From NCBI GenBank assembly GCA_030544215.1, contig JARZZO010000011.1, positions 1,226,001 through 1,290,000 on the forward strand: DNA of 64,000 nucleotides, read 5' to 3'. Origin of the DNA: Zantedeschia hybrid cultivar. Lineage: Eukaryota; Streptophyta; Magnoliopsida; Alismatales; Araceae. A program made the position numbers and the translations under genes. Of the stretch, positions 22,101-32,367 are shown one piece after another. Every line of letters begins with the position of its first letter. Position 1 is the stretch's first letter. The notes beneath the pieces were generated by a model. The model was not told where the DNA came from. It did not search any database and was given only the letters and a program-made list of their open reading frames with translations.

Positions 22101-25100
22101 CTGCATGGGGAAGTTTCCTGAACAGAGGCTCCCCCCAGGTCCGCTGCCCCACTGAAGGCCCCTAGTGCAGCTAGTCCGAGGGCTCAGACCCAATGGAACA
22201 GCCCCTTAGTAGGATTGGTCCCTTTAAATAAATTGTATGAACATATTATTAAATAAATTAAAGTATAACAAAAATAAAATTCATAAATATCTTTTTTTCT
22301 GTTTCCTTTCTGATGCTTATAGAAATTTCCATCCCCAATTATGAATTTTATATGAAAGTAAAGCATGTTTATGATTCCAATTATAAAAGAATCAGAATCA
22401 GATTGGAAAGTTGGACAACGGATTTTCTGTTGTGTAGCCCTAGGGCAGAGATAATGCAGAAAGAGGTGGCACCTGCCACCTCCAGCCCCATGCAGACTGC
22501 CTGCCACTGCACACACCACCACCACCACTACCACCCAAGTCCATGCATGTGGTCTACCTACTGCTGCTGTTTCCCACAGCCACTCCATGCACTGCCTGTC
22601 CATTCTTCATTTTTCCTTCCATTTTTCTGAAACAATTTTTCCCGCAAATGTGTTTCCTAGGAAATGCATTTTCACAGTTTACATCATGTTTCCCTGCAAC
22701 TATATCCCAGTTTATTTTTCTCATAGAAGGTAAGTCCTTCACATCCTGCCAGTTAATGAATTTCTTGAGAATGCTTTTGTTAATGTTTTGTTAATGCTTT
22801 ATGTAAGTCCTTTTTTGTTGTCCATAAATATAACTTTTTATCTCCTCCTTCCATGTTCCCACATTTTTATGTCCTTCGTATTATATTCTTATCTAAGTCT
22901 TACACTAATGCCGCATTTGCCTCATGCATGATTATTTTGAGAATGGTCATTTAGGAGGGCGAGAAAGCGGGCAAGGACGATGTCTAACAGTGGTGTGTTC
23001 TCTTGCCCCTCATTTTCGACTTCTTCTTGCACAGTGAACTTATTACTTGTATTAGTTTCGTTTTAAATACATCATTGTCCTTCCTTTAAAATGAGATACT
23101 TTGAGTACAACAATTTTTGGCTTTTTTTGGATTGTTGTTTGTCCTAATATTAAAGGTAGCGGAACAAAACGTCTGTCCTCCGGAGAGGAGAAGACAACTC
23201 GGGGCACTCGAGCTGCCAACTTCAATGAGGCCCAAGATCGGGTCCTCATAGGTCTCCTTACGGAGTAGTTTGATAAACATAACTGCATCGAAGGAACCTT
23301 CAAGCCAGGGGTTTGGCGTGAAATCGTTGGAGCGTTTAATCGCGCGACGCACCTGGACTACAAAGATTCCACCTTGAAAAATCGATATAAAACGCTTAAG
23401 AAAAATTACAACTTTTTGCGTGTACTTCTTGAGCAAAGGACTGGGTGGGGCTGGGATGATATAAACAAAATGCCCTTCCCTGGACATCAGGACTCTTGGG
23501 ACGACGTCCTATCGGTAAGCATCTCCCATGATCAACTTCACTTTTCTACACACAACTTTATATTATCCATACTTTCACACACCATATTTTTCTTCATTTT
23601 CAGTCACGTCAACAATATAGCTCCCTCAGAGGCAAGTCCTTCCCATTTAAGGCCGAGATGGAATATCTAGCCAGCAACAGCACAACGTTTGGTCCAGATG
23701 CTGAGGGAACCCGCCGTAGATGCAGTGTGCCTGATTACAGTCCCGATCAACCTAACACTGAGTACAATATGCGTACTGAGTCGCAACGCACACCCGTCAA
23801 TGAGTTTCTTGCCGCACTTCACGGAGAAGAAGAATATGACGACTTTGTCATAGGTGTCTCCGCCGCCCAAATGGCTTCCCCTCCTACACCCCAAAGTAGA
23901 ACCATGGCCTCGAACAGTGAGGTCAACTCTCCGCGGAAGAAACGTGTCTCCTCGAACATGAAGGGAAAGGCAATTCAGGACCCCACTATGATCAGGGATT
24001 TTATTGATGTTGTTCGAAAGCGGACTGACCTTGTCATAAATTTACGTGCGGAAAGAGCTTCTATGGTATCCGTCCCTACACCCTCGATCCAGACACCCAC
24101 CACAGCCCAGGAGCCAGATCGTATTCCTTCTATGAAGGAGTGCATAGACGCATTGCGAGAGGTTCTTGGCCTACATCCAGACTTGTTCGTGAGTTCCTTG
24201 GCTCTCTTCAAGGATGCGGGGAATCGCGCAATATTTATGAACCTAAATAATGAGGAGAAGATCCGATGGATGTTACACCACGTGGGGTAGTTGACATGTA
24301 ATTTTTTGGATGTTCACTTGGATGATGTATTCGGCTAATATCTATTTTTAGTTGTGTAATACGTACGTTCTTCTTCAGACTTGTTGTTAGTGATTTATTA
24401 TGTTAACTTGGATTATGTGTTGACTTGTAACTCCTATTCGGATTTCTTATATTCTTATTCATAGTTGTTGCGTGCTCATTATGTTTTAGTTCTATGGGTA
24501 CTCATCCAAGTAAATGCAGGTATTTGATAAATTTGTAGGTATGGGACAGTACAAATGTTATGTCGTTTGGGTTGGGCGTGAGTCAGGACTTTATTTCAGT
24601 TGGCCTGAATGTTTTGCCCAAGTTAATGGGTACCCAGGGGCTCGTTATAAGGGCTTCCATTCAATTGAGGAGGCCGAGTCTGCGTTCTCTAGTATTGTCC
24701 AACAACGTCTAGAGAGGCGAACAGAAGTTCCTCGGTATTACGATGTGCCCAGCACATCTGAGCAACTACTTGCAAGGGCACCTGCTTCGTTTACTCGCGA
24801 TGCTCAATTTCACTGGCAACCGTTTGTTGTAATCATACTGTTGTGTGTCATTGTAGTCATCCTTCTCATCATTTTAGTTACCATTCTACTTAAGTCTATC
24901 TGAACTTTCTAATTTGTATTGTACTTTCTTATGTATGTATTTTGGTCTGAGTAGAATTTATTGATGCTGTATTGGAGTTCCTAGAAGAGGACGAACAACT
25001 GTTGAATGTGATTGAGGAGACAATTATTGAAGACATTGAACATGAATACGTTCCGCGGGTACGCCGACCTATGCATAACTCTGCTCTATCCGGCCACACA

Positions 25101-28100
25101 TGGATCCATGAGATATTAGACGGCCACGACGAGAGGTCTTACCACATGTTTCGAGTACATCCTACTATGTTTTTACGACTCCGTGATCTACTTGTGAGTC
25201 GTGGCCTTTTGAGGGACTCGCGGCATGTGACAGCGACAGAGCAACTTGGCATGTTCCTATATGCTGCCGGCCACGGCGTTGCAACGGGAGCCATGTGCGA
25301 GCGGTTCCAATACTCTTCTCATACTATTAGTCGGTATGTCAACTTGGTCACAAAGCAGATAGCTGAGTTAAAGTACGACTTTATTCAGCTACCTACACAC
25401 GCTCAGGTTCGTGAGTGTCATCCGCACATCCGGGAAAAGCAAACGTTCTACCCGTACTTTAAGGTGACTACCCTTGATGTGCATTTTTTACGTTAGTCGT
25501 GATGTACATGTACACATTGACTGATAAATGTTCTTCCACACATTTTCTTTTTACAACCATGTAGGATGCGATTGGAGCCATCGACGGGACGCATGTGTTG
25601 GCAAATGTGCCACGGACAGTGCACGGACGATTCCGAAATCGCAAAGGTTTCATCAGCCAAAATATCATGGGGGTCGTGTCGTTCGACCTCACCTTCCAAT
25701 ACGTTGCAGTTGGTTGGGAAGGATCGGCTGCCGACATGCGGGTGCTTAGATGGGCTTTGGAGGAAGGCGCATTCACTGTCCCTCGTGGAAAGTATTATCT
25801 GGTTGATTCTGAATATGCAAACTCAAGTGGTTTCTTGACTCCATATCGTGGCCAAAGATATCACTTGGCATCATTTCGCGGGGAACATAATGGAGCATAT
25901 GCGAATAAAGAAGAGAAGTACAACCACCGTCATGCTCAGTTAAGGAATGTTGTTGAGAGAGCATTCGGCGTCTTGAAGAATCGATTTCAGACGCTAAAAG
26001 AGGGAAACATGTACCCCTGGGCGACACAGAGGAAGATGGTCATTGCATGCGTTGTTATTCATAACTTTATTCGTCGATCTCAGAGACATGACTATTACCT
26101 CAACTGCGAGAACAATGAAGAAGCAGTTGGTGAGGATGGTGGTGATGACGATGTTCCCATTGACATCCCTCTTAGCCGGGCTGAGGTTACACTAGGAGGG
26201 CAGATTAGGGACTCGATTGCTAACGCACTATGGACATGAGTTGTCTTCGTCATGCCTCCTCTTTGGTGCTTTGTTCCGCATGTCTCTTTGCATTTTACTT
26301 TATTCTCTGTTTGCGTATGTGATGTTTGATTTTTCATATGCTTTATGTACGGATATTAGTTATTGCGTATGTTGAACATTTCATTTTTAGCACTTGACCT
26401 TATTCAACTGCAGTATTTTATTTTTGTGAAGAATTATTCCAAATTAATTTATCTACTTTTTCGTTGACTTAAACATTGTACTGAGTACCTTTTTTAATTT
26501 TTTCTGCAGAAGGAATTAATATAAATGAGTCTATTGGATGGATGGTTCCACTGGTTGAAGCAACCCCACTGGACAATGATTTTATCGAACCATCCTCCTG
26601 TTTTCGAGCCTGCGAACGGTTCATGGAATTTTGCAACCCTATCCATTGCCACACTGGGATGATCGGATGGCATCAGTGCAACCATATCTCAATGGGTTAT
26701 TTGGATAGCAGGAGGGCAAAATTACATGCTCGCTCCTCATTCGCTTATTATGGGCAATGATGAAATAATATAAATGAGTCTAGTGGTCGGATGGTTCCAC
26801 TGGTTGGAGCAACCCCACTGGATAATGATTTTAGTGAACGTTAAGTTCCTATTTCTGAGCCTGCAAAGGACGCATGTCCATTGAGGATAGTTGGATATCA
26901 GGAGGGCAAAATTGTACGTCAACCCCAGTGGACAATGATAAGTTCCTATTTCTGAGCCTGCAAATGACGCATGTCCATTGAGGATAGTTGGATACCAGGA
27001 GGGCAAAATTGTACGTTCTTAATTCGGTCATTATGGACGATGATGAAAAAATATAATTGAGTCTATTGGTAGGATGACTCCACTGTTTGGAGCAACCCCA
27101 GTGGACAATGATAAGTTCCTATTTCTGAGCCTGCAAAGGACGCATGTCCATTGAGGATAGTTGAATACCAGGAGGACAGAATTGCACGTTCCTAATTCGG
27201 TCATTATGGGCGATGATGAAAAAATTTAATTTAATTGAATCTATTGGTAGGATGGCTCCACTGCTTCGAGCAACCCCAGTAGACAATGATATTCTGTCTA
27301 TTACGTACATGTTTCTGAGCCTTAAAATGATTAATATTTCACAGTGTACTGATGGATGGTGAGGTTATGGCAATGGTAGGTATTGTAATTTTAATGTTCT
27401 CATTTTTTACTTTAATTTCATATTTGTTGCATAGAATCTACTAATTTTTTTAACAGGGGTACAATGAATGCGTACGTACTTCCAGGAGCCATTTTGCGTG
27501 TGGATTTAGTTACAAAGGAAGCTCGTGAATGATGCATTGTATTTTTTTTCAGTTATAACGGATATTGTAAAATTGAATTTTTTTTATTGAATTTCATGAT
27601 TTTTGCAACTGACTGTTATGGTGACTGTTTTTGTGTATGTAATTTTTAGCGTAATTGAATGTACAATCACAGAGTGTTATACAGATTGAGAAAAACATAA
27701 TTTTAATCACCATATATTATAAATTATCATATTTTATTATAAATTTATTTTTAACAAGATACTCTGTTAAATCATCAAATTTCAGTTTGAAAAAATAAAA
27801 TAATTTTGTTTTAAAAATAATTTATACATTACTATTGTAACGTGTGTTACTAACAGGAAATTAAAATAAAAATAGTTGACAAACTCAATAATATTATACA
27901 TATTAATAAGTAAGATTTAAAAAATATAGAAATTTAAAATAACATATGCAAGGACAACATGGGTATTTTGAATTCTTTATTCCACTCTTTATTCTCTTCT
28001 TTATTCTACTTATTCCTACCAAATCACTTGGAATAGCGCAGTGCAATTCTACTTATTCTGGGTGGAATACCAACTACTTACCAAACTAAAATATCTCTTA

Positions 28101-31100
28101 TTCTGGGTTAAGAAATCCCTTCCTCCTTATTCTGGTTTAAGCTATTCTGCAAACAAACTGAGACCTAGAGCTTAAGCCTGACACACTTAGGCTCGGGTCT
28201 GGTCCTGGATCTGAACCAAGTCAACCTGGTTCGACCAGGTTGGTTTAAAGGCTCGATCTGCAACCCCCCCCCCCCTTTCTTCCTTCCTAACCCAAATTCA
28301 CCAACAGAGGAAACGAGAGAAAGAGGGAGGAAGGAGCGGCAGCGGAGGGACAGGCGGACGGCAACGGCGGTGCCGGTGGAGGCGGTAGTGGCAGCGGCAA
28401 CAACTACAATTGGTAGCCACAGCAGGGTCTCGCAACGGTGGCAGCAGTAGGGGCAGGGATTGGTGTCGGTCCTGCCAGCGCCGACGGGGCCGACAATGGC
28501 GGCGGGGGTGCCGGCCGACACCGGCATCCTCCTCCGCCCTTCTTTTTTTTTTCCAATTCTTCTTCCTCGTCTATTGTTCTTTTTCTTGTTCTATTCGTAG
28601 GGACCGAGAGAGAGAGAGATTGGGGGAAGGAGAAGAGGACCGGGTTGTAGAAGAGGACCTGCCGGCATCGCACCGGTAGGGCGGGGCTTCCCCGGCGTCG
28701 CACTGGGGAGGGGATGCCGGCGTAGAGATCCAAACGTACGAACTAGGCGAGTTTATTTTTTTCCCAAATATTCATGTATTAATTTTTGAAATAAAATTAC
28801 AAGAACATATATAGACTCCCTCTATAGAACCTTACCCAAACTCAAACAAGCAATCCGATTCCATCTCCTACCTCTAAATCCGTCTCTATCTATTATTCCT
28901 AATAATTAGTGCAAGAATCGCACCTAAAATCCTGAAAAAATAGAAAACTACAGACCGGGCCACAAATGGGCCATGTAAAATCAAATCGTCTCCAAGCCAA
29001 AGGCACGCCAGAGTGGCTCTCCGACGACGGTAGGCGTAATCCGAGTGAAACCGGACAGTGGCTCAAGTGTCCTCACCATAAGAGGATCATCGCGGTTCCT
29101 AATGCTTGTGGTAGCATTAAGCTTTCTAGTTAAAAGGGAGGTACTTCACCTCCCTACTCTATAAAAATCACCTTAGTATATTATCAATAAATGGTGGTAG
29201 GCACATCCTGCTTTCAAAGAAAATAAAAAACAAGTATAAAGATAACAATATTGCAGAAGAAGGCCGATAGATAGAAAATATGCGGACCTATGTAACAAGT
29301 TCTGGTGGATGACTTCATGAACCCAAAAAGAACTGAATAAAAGAAATTAAACTCCATGAATCATGTCAAGCGATGGTAGCAGAGTTACAAAAACAATCTT
29401 TCAAGAATTGTATCCTCATGTGCATTATAGATGTTCTATAAATCATCTGCAAATGAAATGCCTGCATACTTGAGCATAAACATAAAGGAACCTGTTTGAT
29501 ATTTGCTTAACAACTATGTCAATTCTCCAGAAACAACCAGAATAAACTTACCCCTAAGAAAAGATGCTTGAACAGTCAGACCATATAAAGCAACATATGC
29601 ACTGGGTGGCAGATACAGTTCTTTGCAGGCACAAGCAAGGTAGTACTCCTTTTCTCCGCAGACTGGTACATAGCAAACTATGAACTTGCCTGGACAGACA
29701 AACCAATTTTTTATCCAATTAATTGAAAGCACAAAAGGGTAGTTGAAACTTTGATGAACCATGGACATTATGTACATGAGTTACAGTTTCAAGACAAACT
29801 CTAAAGATTCTATAGGAAACTTAATATTGCTCATACAAAGACTAGAGATATTTACAACGGAAGGAAAAGAAATTGCAGAGAGTACACTCAAAGTAGACAG
29901 ACAATCATAAAACAAGAATATGAAACAAAAATGTGAAACAATGATAGACAAAGTACATTGTGGATGGACTTACTTACGCTGAATTCATAAGCAGTTCCAC
30001 ATTTGCATATGCATGGCTATACAAAAATTTGCTAGTGACATTGCATTTCATAGATTAAATAGTTATAGAGCTCGACCTTCATACTGGTTTATGCATATTG
30101 ACGGGTGATAAGTTAAAATCTGATCATGCAATGAGAAAACTATGTATTTTAACAGCAAAACTAGTTCAGCTTCTAAGCAAGAACAATAAATTTGAAACAT
30201 CACCTGACTTCCTGAAATTTAGTATATGCCTCCGTATTTCTTCAATTTTGCCCCATCCACAACTGAGTGGTTCTATTTGGAGATATATGGCAGAAATTCG
30301 AGGATCATATGCAGCTTTTGTAAAATTTTCACAAATCTGAGGTAGAGATAGCCCAGAGGAGAAACTGCTCTTAAGCTGATCGGCAATCTGGCCAGTGAAA
30401 GAATATAATTAAAAAGAAGGTGAACTTCTTGTCCTTGTCACTGTGACTGCCCTGTATTCTAAGGAAGGAAAAAATAATAGGCCAATAAACAAGGAGGAAA
30501 ACTCCTAGTACAAGAGAAAGGATTCTTAAAGTAATTGACAAGCAGCATATGTGACAACAGTAAAACAGAAAGTCAAAACCATCCACTCTGGGTCCCAAAA
30601 AAAATAAAACAAAAAAGACTGACTCTTCCGTGCCAGTCTGCCAGAGTGCCCATTCACTAGATGCTAAAATATCCTTCAAGGATCAATCAACAGAAATTTT
30701 TCTCCGCATAGACAGAACTCAAATATTTAAACAATTCCCGTAATCTAAATGATATTAGGTAAATTGCCACATTACCACCGGTGACAATTGAGCTGTGGAG
30801 TTGAACTAGAGACAAAGTCATTCTACTATTAAAGTACATATTTTTCGCTTCTTACTGAATGGTGGATGGGAAGTTTGATGAAACACAACCCCTTGAATTA
30901 GGAGGTACACCAAAGGAAAGTAAGGAGAATGTAGACTCACGTGGAAGGGGAGCAAGCATCAAGCAATAAATGAATGGAGGATAATTTATCAAAAAGCAGG
31001 TAAAAGCATCCCTCTGGTAGATTCGAAATGAATACATTAACAAGTCTCTTGAGTCCTACTTCAAAGAGTGATGAACTTCCTGAATCACCTCTGGTTATTG

Positions 31101-31778
31101 TCCATATCTATAGTCTAAGAGATGAAGCTGTTTGGCAGTCACTTTAGGATATCTGAAATTGCTTGCTAGCAAGAGATGCAATATCCACTTCTCTATCTGG
31201 TCTAAAACGCCTAAAAATGAATAATTGAACTATCAGGCCATCTCATAAAATCCACTTCACATGTTGGAAAAAAAACGTGCAAGTTGTCAACCACCATCTA
31301 AAAAATGAAAAAATTGTAAATGCTCGTGGAAAGAAGAGCTTCTTTAGAACACTAGTAGAACAGTTCACTTAAGCTGTAATTGCCTCATAAAAACCATCTC
31401 TTAGATTCCTTGCCTACAGTCCTTTTCAAATTTTTGCATACGCCATGACATGGAAATTCGGAAATGATTATTCTAATTAAACTTCCCCTTAATTTCTATA
31501 AAACTTGTTACTCCATGCCCATTTGTCATCATTAAGTTGTGTTAGATGAGCAGTCTTCGAAAAAAAACCATCATCAAAAGGAATATTCCACTAATGCAAT
31601 CAGGAGGGAGCTTAAACATAATCTGTTCGTCTCTTGACGTTTAACTTGGGACACTTTTGGTAAATAATTATGAAGTTGCCCAGAAATAATCCACTAAACA
31701 CCAAATTTAATAGCAATAACTTCTAGTAGCTACTCGCAAATGGTCACGAACAACAACGATAGCATGTTGCCAACCACC

Positions 31779-31813
<35 letters not shown>

Positions 31814-32367
31814 CAAGTGAATAAAAGACTGACATTCCCCTTGAGCTTAATGGAGAGGACGCTGCCCTTGCCGACACGTTCCCATGGCAAGGCAAACAGC
31901 ATCCGGACCCGCACAACGAAACGCTTCCACCAGCCAAACTCCACCATCTCGAACTCCCCGCTCGGAAACTCCTGCTCTCCTGCCGACCCGCCATTCCCCT
32001 TCTCGATGTCGACACAGACAGAACCATCGCCGCCGCTGGCCGCACCGTCGTCGTCTTCCGAAGAAGAAGCAGAGCTAGAACCAGGACTGCCCTCCCCTCT
32101 TCCCTTCGCCTCGTCCACCGGCGACGAAGACGAGAACGAGGAGGAGGAGGAGGAGGAGGAAGCGCGGGCGGAGAGCATCCTCCGGCGACCAGAGCCGCGT
32201 GAGAAGGTCGACGTCGAACGGCCGTTGAAGAGGATGAACGAGAGCGGCGGTGGCGTAGACGCTCGGAAACGCAGGGATGAGGAGGGGGAGACGAGGTGGG
32301 CGGCCGCGATTGCGGCGCGATTGAGGGGGCCCAGGCCGTGGGGAGGAGAGAAGAGAAGCTTAGCCAT
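16036..32367 (-). CDS. SPPA: SPPA, chloroplast signal peptide peptidase A (protease IV), 5' five exons
   Basis: SPPA is a membrane-associated S49 serine protease of plastids, linked in Arabidopsis to light-regulated degradation of thylakoid proteins. Exons on the minus strand: 32367-31834, 30387-30204, 29689-29552, 16394-16224 and 16139-16036, giving 377 residues in frame with GT-AG introns. The start MAKLLFSPP matches the conserved start of the plant family; an in-frame Met 25 codons upstream is less likely. A Ser/Thr/Arg-rich transit peptide comes first, then the conserved ALPWERVGKGSVL block and the first S49 domain. The predicted catalytic Lys is Lys304 in GRYKSAGDQ, by analogy with Lys209 of E. 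coli SppA. The catalytic Ser domain lies beyond base 1. Introns 3 (13.2 kb) and 5 (over 16 kb) are inflated by transposons. No coding lesion was seen. Confidence 0.93.
16224..16394 (-). CDS. SPPA: SPPA exon 4, predicted catalytic lysine
   Basis: 171 bp encoding GVEPQIQRIGRYKSAGDQ and LLDNIYGNWLDTISS. The Lys in RYKSAGD aligns with the general-base Lys of SppA proteases. The acceptor is TTTTGTAG and the donor GTACTT. LINE-D starts only about 60 bp upstream of this acceptor. Confidence 0.95.
16452..17729 (+). mobile_element. LINE-D, 5'-truncated L1 fragment in SPPA intron 3
   Basis: Coding pieces: a WARVCRSKENGGLDLKNLKL block, then LYNVSPDWKGIL and SGRNTLFWEDSW (16555-16995), then after a frameshift VWGVKSPPKVQLLLWRASLN and a Cys-rich zf-RVT remnant (CCLCGVKESSLDHLLRRCG, about 17250). 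The 3' tail AATACAAGTGACACCATCCA plus C, ATTCCC and eleven A's (17719-17729) matches the LINE-A tail class. No target duplication was identified. It lies on the strand opposite SPPA. Confidence 0.85.
17730..18690. other. SPPA intron 3, unassigned repeat-like sequence left of the Harbinger element
   Basis: About 960 bp without an SPPA exon. A 146-codon open stretch on the minus strand (18041-18481) matches no family I know. The composition (pyrimidine-rich blocks, CCTGG/CCAGG-rich text near 18570-18680) looks like degraded LTR or satellite-like repeat. Similar CCAGGTT-rich text continues right of the element at 28158-28260, so the Harbinger element probably inserted into this repeat. Confidence 0.4.
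18830..19140. repeat. Subterminal direct repeats of the Harbinger element
   Basis: A unit of about 127-131 bp (containing CCCGTTTCCCGAGCTCCCAC, AAACCCGGCTGTCGTC and TTCTTCCTTCTTCCT) occurs twice, near 18891 and 19021. The shorter motif AAACCCGGCTGTCGTCCTCT recurs around 18819-18890. Such arrays near the ends of DNA transposons often bind transposase; that role is inferred here. Confidence 0.7.
19141..23160. other. Long non-coding left half of the Harbinger element
   Basis: About 4 kb with no convincing gene. It contains a run of TTTAATAAACTTTAATAAAG repeats (about 20565-20602), a fragment resembling the MITE at 2420 (TGGTTGGCAGTATTGG, about 21670), and AT-rich text. Either this element is unusually long, or part of this stretch is a further insertion whose borders I cannot see. 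Confidence 0.45.
23194..24290 (+). pseudogene. Harbinger ORF1, Myb/SANT-like DNA-binding protein, one nonsense codon
   Basis: In PIF/Harbinger elements a Myb/SANT-like protein partners the transposase and helps bring it to the ends. The N-terminal domain reads AANFNEAQDRVLIGLLTE, a stop (TAG, 23266), then FKPGVWREIVGAFNRATH and LKNRYKTLKKNYNFL, ending WDDVLS, which is the Myb_DNA-bind_3 pattern. A GTAAGC donor at 23515 and a TTTTCAG acceptor at 23603 define an intron; the second exon (23604-24290) continues in frame. The C-terminal part is Ser/Pro-rich with a basic SPRKKRVSS stretch and a conserved end. The stop fits CAG to TAG. The true 5' start was not found. Confidence 0.8.
24514..24903 (+). 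CDS. RNase H1 N-terminal (viroplasmin-like) domain ORF with C-terminal membrane segment
   Basis: 129 residues, intact. Residues 10-70 read GQYKCYVVWVGRESGLYF, WPECFAQVNGYPGARYKGF and EEAESAF, the RNase H1 N-terminal hybrid-binding fold (Pfam Cauli_VI). In RNase H1 this domain grips RNA:DNA hybrids; no nuclease domain follows. The last 25 residues (VVIILLCVIVVILLIILVTI) form a strong hydrophobic helix close to the C-terminus, as in tail-anchored proteins. The ORF lies between the Myb-like and transposase genes on the same strand. Start at ATG 24514, or ATG 24541 if a TTTGTAG acceptor is used. No such third gene is standard for PIF/Harbinger; capture of a host gene is inferred. Confidence 0.8.
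   Translation: MQVFDKFVGMGQYKCYVVWVGRESGLYFSWPECFAQVNGYPGARYKGFHSIEEAESAFSSIVQQRLERRTEVPRYYDVPSTSEQLLARAPASFTRDAQFHWQPFVVIILLCVIVVILLIILVTILLKSI
24955..26239 (+). CDS. PIF/Harbinger DDE transposase (HARBI1-like)
   Basis: This enzyme would cut and join the element's ends. There are two exons: about 24955-25463 and 25565-26239, joined in frame across an intron with AAG|GTGACT donor and CATGTAG acceptor. Exon 1 has an N-terminal helical region with a YSSHTISRYVN recognition helix. Exon 2 begins DAIGAIDGTHVLANVP, giving the first catalytic Asp, then YLVDSEYANSSGF (second Asp) and VVERAFGVLKNRF (Glu), the DDE_Tnp_4 pattern. The coding sequence looks intact. The start is uncertain: no ATG opens exon 1 in frame before MHNSALSG (25072), so an upstream exon or that Met may be used. 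Confidence 0.9.
26240..28157. other. Harbinger 3' non-coding region and right end
   Basis: Holds the tandem repeat block (26520-27330) and AT-rich sequence, and ends in the right terminal repeat, where TTATTCTGGGTTAAG-like strings recur (about 28030-28150) and match the left subterminal GAATA text in inverse. No gene was seen. Confidence 0.7.
26520..27330. repeat. Five diverged tandem repeats downstream of the transposase
   Basis: A unit of about 140-250 bp, depending on the copy, recurs near 26526, 26772, 26915, 27060 and 27238. Shared strings include GGATGGTTCCACTGGTTG, CAACCCCAGTGGACAATGAT, TTTCTGAGCCTGCAAAGGAC and AGGATAGTTGGATACCAGGA. Open frames seen here on the minus strand follow the repeat period and are not genes. 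Function unknown. Confidence 0.8.
28158..29551. other. SPPA intron 3, right part: GC-rich repeat and retroelement-like sequence
   Basis: From 28158 to about 28740 the DNA is GC-rich and low in complexity (GGCGGC, GGTGGCAGC runs, poly-C 28265-28276). From 28750 to 29220 an LTR-like or LINE-tail-like stretch follows, containing two neighbouring hairpins (29101-29118 and 29135-29155) and ending AATGGTGGTAGGCACATCCT and TTTCAAAGAAAA, which recalls the LINE 3' tails elsewhere in the window. Exon 3 of SPPA starts at the right boundary. No gene was seen. Confidence 0.4.
29552..29689 (-). CDS. SPPA: SPPA exon 3
   Basis: 138 bp encoding KFIVCYVPVCGEKEYYLACA and on to PPSAYVALYGLTVQASFLR, a strongly conserved SPPA core block. 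The acceptor is CCAG and the donor GTAAGT. The intron that follows is the 13.2-kb one holding LINE-D and the Harbinger element. Confidence 0.94.
29690..30203 (-). other. SPPA: SPPA intron 2
   Basis: 514 bp, GT-AG, AT-rich, with no feature beyond ordinary intron sequence. Confidence 0.85.
30204..30387 (-). CDS. SPPA: SPPA exon 2
   Basis: 184 bp beginning IADQLKSSFSSGLSLPQICE, with ISAIYLQIEPLSCGWGKIEE and ending RKSG. The acceptor is CCAG and the donor GTGATG. This is the first part of the N-terminal S49 domain. The exon ends one base into a codon. Confidence 0.93.
30388..31833 (-). other. SPPA: SPPA intron 1
   Basis: About 1.45 kb, GT-AG (donor GTCAGT, acceptor GGCCAG). It carries a GA/CT microsatellite at about 31785-31811, only 22 bp from the donor. 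No transposon was recognised. Confidence 0.8.
31834..32367 (-). CDS. SPPA: SPPA exon 1
   Basis: 178 codons. It encodes the transit peptide (rich in Ser, Arg and Ala), an acidic Ser/Glu/Asp-rich linker, and the conserved WWKRFVVRVRMLFALPWERV segment, ending LKGN at a GTCAGT donor. The exon is much more GC-rich than the later ones, a pattern common for first exons in monocots. Confidence 0.92.

Larger units (their letters stand above)
18691..28157 (+). mobile_element. PIF/Harbinger DNA transposon with three genes (about 9.5 kb)
   Basis: The ends are inverted repeats: TTTGTTTGCGGAATAG at 18691 and its near-complement CTATTCTGCAAACAAA ending at 28157 (15 of 16 matching). Further GAATA/TTCC-rich subterminal text is shared by both ends. 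Inside, on one strand, are a Myb/SANT-like ORF (23194-24290), an RNase H1 N-terminal-domain ORF (24514-24903) and a DDE transposase (about 24955-26239). The first and third genes are the standard Harbinger pair. No 3-bp target duplication could be fixed with certainty. The element lies within SPPA intron 3. Confidence 0.8.

Noticed and set aside
24514..24903. Integrated caulimovirus fragment suggested by the viroplasmin-like domain
   Set aside because: The domain is also the N-terminus of cellular RNase H1. No viral coat, movement or RT sequence accompanies it, and it sits inside a Harbinger element.
24972..25071. Transposase start at 24972
   Set aside because: That codon is TTG. A spliced upstream exon or the Met at 25072 is more plausible.
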